Shown piece after piece: positions 54,958 through 64,000 of a DNA stretch of 64,000 bases. How positions within the stretch are numbered: the stretch's first letter is position 1; the number at the start of each line of letters is the position of its first letter. Below the pieces are notes generated by a model. It was not told where the DNA came from. It saw nothing but the letters and a program-made list of their open reading frames with translations, and did not search any database. The stretch spans positions 4,092,001 to 4,156,000 of the forward strand of contig NZ_BKZW01000001.1 in the NCBI RefSeq assembly GCF_008974265.1, written 5' to 3'. The DNA comes from Dictyobacter vulcani (GTDB lineage Bacteria > Chloroflexota > Ktedonobacteria > Ktedonobacterales > Ktedonobacteraceae). Both the position numbers and the translations under genes were made by a program.

Positions 54958-56634
54958 TTAGGCATCTCTTCCTTCCCAATAATGTGGGGTGAAACCGCGC
55001 TGTTCTAACTCGCGATGTACTTCCAGTAAACCTGTATACGTTGGTACCACGAAGAGAGTTTCGCCAACCGGTGTTTGTTGCAATGCACTATCTAACGCGA
55101 TTTTGATACCATACTGGCGTTCCTGACTTCCCGGCATCTCTGCTAGTTGTTCTTTTATTTCTCTCTTTTTCTTAAGACGCTTTTGCCGGGGTGTTTCGGT
55201 ATTTCTGTGCGCTTTTAAACGGGCAGTTGGGATAATACTCATATTTTTCTCGGCTACGCCAGCATATTTTAGCCGCAGGGCCAGGTCCAGTGCGCGTGTA
55301 CCACTGATGACCAGGGTTTCTGTCTGTCCAGGGACACGCTCAAAATCCACATCCCAGATCCAGGAAATATCCTGTCCATCGGCGATGTTATCATTAAGAA
55401 CAAAGAGGATGTGGCGTGAGATTCCATCGGAGAACAGGGTACGTAGTACTTCGTTAAATCCGGTTGGATTCTTGGCCAGTAGCAGACGCATGGTCTTGCC
55501 ATCCGCCTGAATGCGTTCACCGCGTCCGAAGACAGGCTTGGATTGTTCGATGCCACTGATGATCGGTTCCCATCCAATACCGAGAGCCCGGGAAACGCTG
55601 GTGGCTGCCAGGGCATTGTAGATATTATAAAGACCTGGCAATGGCACGACGATTTCGCGCTGCTCATCGGCTGACTCGATCTGGATGCGGATGCGATCAA
55701 ATGTGTCCATCTGTACATGTGTTACGCGTACATCAGGCGTGGGACGTTGCTTGCCGCAGTTTGGACAATGATAGTGGCCCATATGGCTGTAGAAGCGCTT
55801 GCTATATTCGTAGTCGCTACCACAGTTGCTACAGGTGCGGACATCCAGTACCTGGTGGCGTTCGGCTTCCTGTTCGGCTGGATCATCTTTGAGCGAGAGG
55901 TCATCTATACCATAATAAAGAACGCGCCCTGCAAAGGAATCGCCCAGTTGGGCGATTGTCGGGTCATCAGCGTTCAGGACCAGCGTGGTGGTGTCTGGAA
56001 GTTGCGCGATGGCTTGCTTCCATTTGGTGACAATGCTATCTACCTCTCCATAGCGGTCTAATTGATCACGAAAAAGATTGGTAAAAACGATGACGCGGGG
56101 AGGGATCGCATCCACAAGTTTGGGGAGGGCGGCTTCATCGACCTCTAAGATTGAGATCGCCTTACCGGCACGTCGTAAGTGTCCATTTGGTTGGGCCCGG
56201 ATTACCAGTGAACTGGCGACACCACCCACGAGATTTGAGCCCTCACGATTACGCCAGACCCGCAGGCCGTCATCGCGTAAAATGGCGGCGATAAAGCTAC
56301 TGGTTGTGGTCTTACCATTGGTGCCTGTCACCATCAGGCTCCCATGCTCAAGTTCGGTTGCGAGGTGCTCGATGATATCAGGATAGACGCGTTGTGCCAC
56401 AACGCCGACGATACTGGTGCCTCCGCCAAGGTGTAAGCGGCGACTGATCGCGCCAGCTGTGCGACCTGCCATCACCGCCAGGCCAGCGCGCATGGTATGC
56501 TGTTGGCGTTTAGGCTGTGGCTTTCTGGTCATCTCTTCATCCGCGGCAGGAAGCGGCGCGGGTTCCAGCGTACTATCTGGAGGTGACTGATCTATTTCAG
56601 GCGAGAGTGGCTGGGATGGTTGTTCGTTTCGCAT
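54958..56634 (-). CDS. murT: Lipid II isoglutaminyl synthase ligase subunit
   Basis: MurT activates the D-Glu alpha-carboxylate of lipid II with ATP; GatD amidates it. The Mur ligase P-loop is GSLMVTGTNGKTTTSSFIAAI. A Cys4 zinc ribbon is inserted in the central domain (CSNCGSDYEYSKRFYSHMGHYHCPNCG). ATG 56634 follows GGAGGAACAC, giving 558 residues. The N-terminal 60 residues are Pro/Ser/Arg-rich and precede the conserved start. The MurT/GatD pair points to amidated peptidoglycan. Confidence 0.92.
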   Translation of the reverse strand: MRNEQPSQPLSPEIDQSPPDSTLEPAPLPAADEEMTRKPQPKRQQHTMRAGLAVMAGRTAGAISRRLHLGGGTSIVGVVAQRVYPDIIEHLATELEHGSLMVTGTNGKTTTSSFIAAILRDDGLRVWRNREGSNLVGGVASSLVIRAQPNGHLRRAGKAISILEVDEAALPKLVDAIPPRVIVFTNLFRDQLDRYGEVDSIVTKWKQAIAQLPDTTTLVLNADDPTIAQLGDSFAGRVLYYGIDDLSLKDDPAEQEAERHQVLDVRTCSNCGSDYEYSKRFYSHMGHYHCPNCGKQRPTPDVRVTHVQMDTFDRIRIQIESADEQREIVVPLPGLYNIYNALAATSVSRALGIGWEPIISGIEQSKPVFGRGERIQADGKTMRLLLAKNPTGFNEVLRTLFSDGISRHILFVLNDNIADGQDISWIWDVDFERVPGQTETLVISGTRALDLALRLKYAGVAEKNMSIIPTARLKAHRNTETPRQKRLKKKREIKEQLAEMPGSQERQYGIKIALDSALQQTPVGETLFVVPTYTGLLEVHRELEQRGFTPHYWEGRDA

Positions 56635-57086
56635 GTGTTCCTCCGCATCGGCGCTTCTGCTTCTATCCTCTATAGTAGATGAATGCAGCATAGCATGCAA
56701 GCCTGATAGGGGTCAAGTCTATGGCAAAGATAGTCATCAGGATATATGTATACTTGTGGTACGTCCGGAATGGATGAGGGCTGAACGACACACCACCATC
56801 CACACCGCAGGTCCGGCTACACTTGCCAGAATGTGGTCATCGTGATTATGCTTAAAGAAATGTACTCTTGCCATGTATGGTATGCTTCAAAAGAAATTTT
56901 TGCTGCTTCCCTGACATTTCTCCTTAAGCATCCGTAAGCAACATTCAAAAAAGCAGCTATAAAGTGTTCGTTAGAGGTTGAATATGTAGTAGGGGTGAAA
57001 GAAAAGGACAGCAGTACTTTTTGAATAGATGGAAACAGGATAGAATACCTACTTGTCACGATATGCTATTCTATCCTTTGAAACGA
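56635..57086. other. Intergenic region, murT to topA
   Basis: I see no gene supported by composition. Short frames on both strands look random. Confidence 0.4.
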
Positions 57087-57122
57087 AGACTCGTGAACAA
57101 CCCCTGAGTCTTTAGCTCCGAG
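57087..57122 (+). repeat. IS605-like end hairpin upstream of topA
   Basis: GAACAACC pairs with GGTTGTTC around a GTCTTTAG loop, followed by AC. The CTTTAG loop and the GT(T)CAC end match the relic at 27040-27067. Confidence 0.45.
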
Positions 57123-57150
57123 GTTGTTCACCCACGAAGCTGAAGACATC

Positions 57151-57213
57151 GTGGTTTTCTCGCCGGATGGCATTATACCGGATGGCATTGTGGTTTTCTC
57201 GCCGGACGGCTTT
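57151..57213. repeat. Imperfect direct repeats upstream of topA
   Basis: GTGGTTTTCTCGCCGGATGG (57151) recurs at 57190 with one change, and CCGGATGGCATT is repeated in between. They lie 45-110 bp before the topA start. Confidence 0.75.
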
Positions 57214-57258
57214 ATAAATATACAGATTTGTTTAATAACGAAGGTCAGGTAAAACTTA

Positions 57259-59701
<2,443 letters not shown>

Positions 59702-59805
59702 TCGCAAAAGCAGAATGAATCTGGAAAAGTGTGATATAATCGGGAAATAATTACACTCTCCAAATTCCCGAAACAAAGGGTGTTCTGCTTTAGATGGAGG
59801 ATTAC

Positions 59806-60894
59806 ATGCCGCATGCAGTGACGCTGATTCCCGGTGATGGAACCGGGCCAGAAATTGCTGAGGCGACTTGCCGCGTTCTCGAAGCGACCGGGGTGCAGTT
59901 TCATTGGGATGTGCAACAGGCGGGTGCGGCGACTCTGGCAAAACAAGGTACTGTTTTGCCAGATGAGGTGATTGAGTCGATTCAGCGTACAAAGGTAGGA
60001 TTGAAAGGGCCGATTACGACGCCGATTGGCAGGGGGCAGCGTAGCGCTAATGTCACGTTGCGTAAGAAGCTTGATCTCTATGCCAACCTGCGGCCCGCTA
60101 AGACTTATCAGGGTTTGCGTTCACGCTATGAAAATATTGATCTGGTCATTGTGCGTGAAAATACGGAAGATCTTTATGCGGGTATCGAATTTCAACGTAA
60201 TACCGCTGAATATGAAGAGTTAGCTGAACTGATTGGTCGGACTACCGGGCACCACATTGATTTGAATTCTGCTATCAGTATCAAATATATCTCTGTTGCT
60301 GCGTCTCGACGTATCGTTAAATTCGCTTTTGAATATGCGCGCGCCAATAAGCGGCGTAAAGTAACGGCCGTACATAAAGCTAATATTATGCGACTCTCCG
60401 ATGGTTTGTTTTTAACCACGGCGAACGAAGTTGCCAAAGAATATCCTGATATTCAATATGAAGACCGCATTGTCGATAATATGTGTATGCAGTTGGTGCA
60501 GAAGCCTGAGCTTTATGATGTGCTGGTCCTGCCCAATCTTTATGGCGATATTATCTCTGACTTGTCGGCTGGTTTGATTGGTGGTTTAGGGGTAGCACCG
60601 GGAGCAAATATTGGGATTAACTATGCTGTGTTCGAGCCTGTGCATGGTAGCGCGCCTAAATATGCTGGCCAGAACAAAGTGAATCCTATGGCGATGATGT
60701 TTTCTGGTGTGATGATGTTACGCCATCTGGAGGAAAGAGATGCCGCTCGACGCCTGGAAACTGCGCTGATGCAGGTGCTGGCTGAAGGAAAGGCTGTGAC
60801 GTATGATTTAAAGCCACGGCCTGATGATCCAACGGCTGTGGGAACTTCAACGGTGGCTGATGCAGTAATCGAACATCTGCACGCGCTCTCATAA
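59806..60894 (+). CDS. icd: Isocitrate/isopropylmalate dehydrogenase family, NAD-IDH-like
   Basis: The protein has 362 residues. [60 protein letters not shown], and [26 protein letters not shown] match the family. TPIGRG...S...NVTLRK is typical of NAD-dependent isocitrate dehydrogenase rather than LeuB. It catalyses oxidative decarboxylation of isocitrate. ATG 59806 follows GGAGG; ATG 59794 is also in frame. A leuB role is less likely but cannot be excluded. Confidence 0.88.
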   Translation: MPHAVTLIPGDGTGPEIAEATCRVLEATGVQFHWDVQQAGAATLAKQGTVLPDEVIESIQRTKVGLKGPITTPIGRGQRSANVTLRKKLDLYANLRPAKTYQGLRSRYENIDLVIVRENTEDLYAGIEFQRNTAEYEELAELIGRTTGHHIDLNSAISIKYISVAASRRIVKFAFEYARANKRRKVTAVHKANIMRLSDGLFLTTANEVAKEYPDIQYEDRIVDNMCMQLVQKPELYDVLVLPNLYGDIISDLSAGLIGGLGVAPGANIGINYAVFEPVHGSAPKYAGQNKVNPMAMMFSGVMMLRHLEERDAARRLETALMQVLAEGKAVTYDLKPRPDDPTAVGTSTVADAVIEHLHALS

Positions 60895-60902
60895 ATAACT
60901 GA

Positions 60903-60950
60903 CCAGGCCAGGGAAATGGAGAACAACAGAGTTCCATTTCCCTGGCCTGG
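60903..60950. terminator. Bidirectional terminator between icd and glpX
   Basis: A perfect 18-bp stem (60903-60920 with 60933-60950) has a 12-nt loop and separates convergent genes. A T-rich tail is lacking. Confidence 0.75.
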
Positions 60951-60963
60951 CTTGCTCTGAGGC

Positions 60964-61968
60964 TTATTCCTGAACGACGCCTTTGCGCCATTTGTGACGA
61001 GCCTGGATATAGCGAACTGTACCGGAATGGGCACGCATCATGATTGAAGAGGTACGAGCACCCCAACCGAAATACTGGACTCCGTCAAGCAATTCACCTG
61101 TGGTGATACCCGTGGCGGCGAAGCTCACATCGTGGCCGCTGACCAGATCATCGGTGCGATAGACCTTGTTGAGATCGATGCCATCCGCTTTGAAGCGTTC
61201 ACGCTCCTCCTCGGTACGTGGCCAGATTTTACACTGGATCTCGCCACCCAGGCATTTTAAGGCCGCTGCGGCCAGCACGGCCTCAGGAGCACCACCGACG
61301 CCCATCATGACATCAATACCACGATAGTCTTCCATGGCGGCCTGAATTGCGGCCGCTACGTCACCATCAGTGATCAAACGAATACGTGCACCAGCTTCAC
61401 GGATCTGGCGGATCATATCCTGGTGGCGTGGGCGGTCGAGGATCGCCACTGTGAGATCGTCGATGTGAGATTGACGGGTGCGGGCAATGCGGTCCAGATT
61501 AACGGTGACGGGCGCATTGATGTCAATGACGTGCTTCATCGCTGGTCCAACCGCGATTTTTTCCATGTAGTAGACCCCGGGAGGTGCCGAGTACATGGAA
61601 CCGCGTTCAGCGGTGGCAACAACCGCCAGGGCGCCAGGCAGACCCAGGGCCAGCAGGCGTGTACCATCCACCGGATCAACAGCCACATCTACATCTGGCT
61701 TGTTGCCATTGCCGATCTCTTCGCCAATATACAGCATGGGCGCTTCGTCTTTTTCGCCTTCACCAATGACGACGACACCATGCATATCGACACCATCGAC
61801 TGCGTGCCGCATCGCGTCCACAGCCGCCTGGTCGACCATTTCTTTGTTGCCTTTACCCATCCAGCGGCCAGCACTCAGTGCTGCGGCTTCGGTAACACGG
61901 ATAAGCTCCATGCCAAGATTGCGCTCAATTGTGCGCGACGGTTCAAAACGTGCCTCTTCTGCTGACAT
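60964..61968 (-). CDS. glpX: Class II fructose-1,6-bisphosphatase
   Basis: GlpX hydrolyses fructose-1,6-bisphosphate in gluconeogenesis. The protein has 334 residues. Metal and substrate motifs: GEGEKDEAPMLYIGEE, VDVAVDPVDGT, and the RLITDGDVAAAI region are visible. A fructose-1,6/sedoheptulose-1,7 bifunctional enzyme is possible. Its stop is 2 nt beyond the gmk start region on the same strand. Confidence 0.94.
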   Translation of the reverse strand: MSAEEARFEPSRTIERNLGMELIRVTEAAALSAGRWMGKGNKEMVDQAAVDAMRHAVDGVDMHGVVVIGEGEKDEAPMLYIGEEIGNGNKPDVDVAVDPVDGTRLLALGLPGALAVVATAERGSMYSAPPGVYYMEKIAVGPAMKHVIDINAPVTVNLDRIARTRQSHIDDLTVAILDRPRHQDMIRQIREAGARIRLITDGDVAAAIQAAMEDYRGIDVMMGVGGAPEAVLAAAALKCLGGEIQCKIWPRTEEERERFKADGIDLNKVYRTDDLVSGHDVSFAATGITTGELLDGVQYFGWGARTSSIMMRAHSGTVRYIQARHKWRKGVVQE

Positions 61969-61970
61969 TC

Positions 61971-62636
61971 TTACAATCCCTTTGTGTTATTTTGTATTTG
62001 TACGTAGTGGGGTTTGGTGCGGCAGTGCTCTGCCTGCATAATCGCTTGCAGATGATTGACGGCCTCAGCCAGTTGCCCCTGTCGGTTTACAATAATATAT
62101 TCATAGTGCTCTTGCTGGGCTAGTTCATACCTGGCATCTGTAAGGCGACGGTTGCGCTCTTCTTCCGTCTCTGTCTGACGATGGTTTAAGCGTTCCACAA
62201 GTTCTTCAACGGAGCCGGGAACAAGGAAGATATAGATTGCTCCTGGGACCTTCTGTCGCACGGTTGCCGCTCCCTGCACGTCGATTTTGAGCAGGACATC
62301 GCGTCCCTGTTGCAAATTATCGGCGATCTGTTGGCGCGGCTGTCCATACCAGTTTCCATGCACCTGGGCGTGTTCGATCAGTTCGTCTTTTTCGATCATG
62401 TCCTGAAATTGGGCCTGACTGACAAAATGGTATGGATGCCCATCGCTTTCTCCGGGACGAGGGGGGCGTGTGGTCACCGAGGCTACAACGTGGAAATCAG
62501 CGCCCTTTTTTTTCAGGGCATTGATAACTGTATCCTTTCCTGTTCCAGATGGGGCTGAAAGCACAAAAAGGAGTCCTGGTTTGCTGATTGTAGCCTGACC
62601 AGTTGGTGACAACGGTGATGACGTCTCAAGTTGCAT
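61971..62636 (-). CDS. gmk: Guanylate kinase
   Basis: Gmk phosphorylates GMP to GDP. P-loop SAPSGTGKDTVI, GMP-binding TTRPPRPGESDGHPYHFVS and IDVQGAATVRQ are typical. ATG 62636 follows CAGGAAG; an upstream in-frame start gives 8 more residues. Its order with rqcH (opposite strand) and glpX is not conserved in all bacteria. Confidence 0.93.
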   Translation of the reverse strand: MQLETSSPLSPTGQATISKPGLLFVLSAPSGTGKDTVINALKKKGADFHVVASVTTRPPRPGESDGHPYHFVSQAQFQDMIEKDELIEHAQVHGNWYGQPRQQIADNLQQGRDVLLKIDVQGAATVRQKVPGAIYIFLVPGSVEELVERLNHRQTETEEERNRRLTDARYELAQQEHYEYIIVNRQGQLAEAVNHLQAIMQAEHCRTKPHYVQIQNNTKGL

Positions 62637-62962
62637 GCTATTCTTCCTGCGGTTGTTCAAATAGAGAGAGGGTTAGTGTACGAACAAACATCTCTTTGTT
62701 ATACTTTAAGGTATGTTCGCGAGCACATTGGCGTAGAAAAGCCAGATGGAACTCAAAAACTTGAGTCGGTGCGTGCTTGCACTACTATTGTACAACACTG
62801 ACAGGTATCTCGAAAGTCGCTCAGCTTGTCTTTTTGGGTTTCGTTGCGCTTCACAGGCAGGACGAAAGCAAAAAAAGACAGAGGCGAGGACAAGACGTGC
62901 AGCCGGATGAAGGGCTTGCATCCCTTTGTGCTACGTCAGGATAGTAGATTGGAATTGACATT
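62637..62962. other. Divergent intergenic region gmk/rqcH
   Basis: No gene is supported. The region should hold divergent promoters; I see no strong hairpin or repeat. Confidence 0.4.
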
Positions 62963-64000
62963 ATGTATATGGATGCTATGACGCTGGCGGCGGTGGCCGA
63001 TGAATGGCGTAAATTGTTGCTGGGTGCTCGTATCGATACGATTATTCAGCCAACCGAACACGCGGTGGCGCTGCAATGCTACGCTCCGGGTTCCGAGGGT
63101 GAGGGCGGGAAAAATCGCTGGATCTATCTTTCGGCCCATCCACAGTTTGCGCGGGCGCATATTACAGCGTTGAAGCCGCAAAGGATTGCCAGTGAGCCCC
63201 CGGCTTTTGTGATGTTGTTGCGCAAATATTTAGAGGGGGCGCGCATCGAATCGATCCGTCAGCCGCGCTGGGAGCGTGTGTTAGAGATTGTGGCCGGGTA
63301 TCGGAAGAGTCCCGATAGCGATGAGCGTATTCGCTTCCATCTGATTATTGAGTTAATGGGCCGTCTTAGCAATATTATTTTTTGTGATGACGAGGGCCGT
63401 ATCCTCGGTAGCTTAAAGCGCGTGGGCGCGGATGTGAATCGCTATCGTGTCGTGGCAACCGGTTTGCCTTATGTACCACCACCACCCCAGCAGCGCCAGC
63501 TGGCGGGTCAGCTGTTGCCACGCTTAGAACCAACCACGGTGACGGCCTCCCAACTGGCCATCTGTGCCGCCGATGAGACACCTCCTGACGAGCATGCTCC
63601 CCGCGATAAGAAGCGTAAGCGGACTCCAGAAAAGCCAAAGCTGTGGCAATTGCTTTCCCAGCATGTGCTGGGCTGTAGTCCACTGCTGGCGCGTGAAGCA
63701 GTGTTTCGGACCACTGAGAATGCTGAAACGCTGGTGTCAGAGGCGGATCAGGCGGTCTGGGAGGAGCTGGCCTGGAATGTGAGTGATCTGACCGGTATCT
63801 ATGATAGCCATCAATGGCAGCCGCAGTTGCTTGAGCGACGTCTGACCGCCGAGGAGCAACAGAATTCCTTCGCTACCGCAGGCGAGGCCAGCTATGTTCC
63901 GCTGGCTTTTTCGGCCTATGCGTTAGAGCAATATGCCGAGCGTTCCGATGTGCGCCTGCGCCAGTCGCCTGCGCTCAATGTCTTGCTGGATGAATATTTC
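62963..64000 (+). CDS. rqcH: RqcH/NFACT ribosome quality control protein (3' end outside window)
   Basis: RqcH binds the stalled 50S subunit with peptidyl-tRNA and adds C-terminal alanine tails. The N-terminal NFACT-N domain is visible: MYMDAMTLAAVADEWRKLLL, RIDTIIQPTEHAVALQCY, FVMLLRKYLEGARIESIRQPRWERVLEI and LIIELMGRLSNIIFCD. 346 residues are in the window with no stop. ATG 62963 or 62969 could be the start. Confidence 0.88.
   Translation, partial: MYMDAMTLAAVADEWRKLLLGARIDTIIQPTEHAVALQCYAPGSEGEGGKNRWIYLSAHPQFARAHITALKPQRIASEPPAFVMLLRKYLEGARIESIRQPRWERVLEIVAGYRKSPDSDERIRFHLIIELMGRLSNIIFCDDEGRILGSLKRVGADVNRYRVVATGLPYVPPPPQQRQLAGQLLPRLEPTTVTASQLAICAADETPPDEHAPRDKKRKRTPEKPKLWQLLSQHVLGCSPLLAREAVFRTTENAETLVSEADQAVWEELAWNVSDLTGIYDSHQWQPQLLERRLTAEEQQNSFATAGEASYVPLAFSAYALEQYAERSDVRLRQSPALNVLLDEYF

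Overview
The window looks like a chromosomal segment of a filamentous, soil-type Chloroflexota, most probably class Ktedonobacteria. Pointers are the MurT/GatD pair, an XPB-type helicase, a divergent MetRS with bacterial-type housekeeping neighbours, long TPR proteins, many IS200/IS605 relics and a GC content near 50-55 %. The taxonomic call is inference; there is no rRNA or tRNA here to anchor it.

Layout. 1-5 kb: branched-chain amino acid operon (leader peptide and attenuator, ilvB, ilvN, ilvC, leuA). 5-10 kb: thrB, thrC and a polytopic glycosyltransferase. 10-11.6 kb: a tnpB-only IS200/IS605 element. 11.6-16 kb: small membrane protein, manA, a thioredoxin-fold protein, an XPB-like helicase and an alpha/beta hydrolase. 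16-20.4 kb: receiver-GGDEF regulator, small unknown proteins, thiL. 20.4-23.9 kb: ruvA, ruvC, yebC facing yraN and a zinc-ribbon protein. 23.9-27.4 kb: accessory island with a 2.3 kb IS element inserted in a dispersed repeat, an omega-RNA-like relic and a Cys/His-rich peptide with a double-glycine leader. 27.6-31.9 kb: tsaE-tsaB-rimI-tsaD and a ROK sugar kinase. 31.9-32.3 kb: a concentric palindromic repeat. 32.5-36.8 kb: metG, a ThiF/MoeB-like enzyme and two single-domain receivers. 36.8-45.4 kb: oligopeptide ABC transporter (two binding proteins, two permeases, two ATPases). 45.8-50.5 kb: three proteins of unknown role including a large TPR protein. 50.9-54 kb: cyclic-nucleotide-binding protein, nrdR, hpf and a ClpX-type zinc finger fused to a beta-rich domain. 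54-64 kb: gatD, murT, topA, icd, glpX, gmk and the start of rqcH.

Most of the content is housekeeping: amino acid synthesis, t6A tRNA modification, Holliday junction processing, peptidoglycan amidation and central carbon metabolism. Regulation visible in the sequence includes an ilv attenuator, tandem hairpins between the peptide-binding protein and permease genes, and many bidirectional terminators.

Twelve single-base frame breaks in nine otherwise intact genes (ilvB, the glycosyltransferase, manA, the helicase, the hydrolase, thiL, the second binding protein, the TPR protein and topA) are a striking feature. Several lie in homopolymers and all but one are apparent deletions. Because several of the genes are normally essential, uncorrected sequencing error is the simplest explanation. 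I annotate them as whole genes with the break marked.

The most novel-looking items are the 79-residue RiPP-like precursor at 27115, the omega-RNA-like scaffold that abuts it, the concentric inverted-repeat element at 31926-32337, the 58-bp loopless palindrome at 35544, a receiver with Glu in place of the phospho-acceptor Asp, and the ClpX-zinc-finger fusion.
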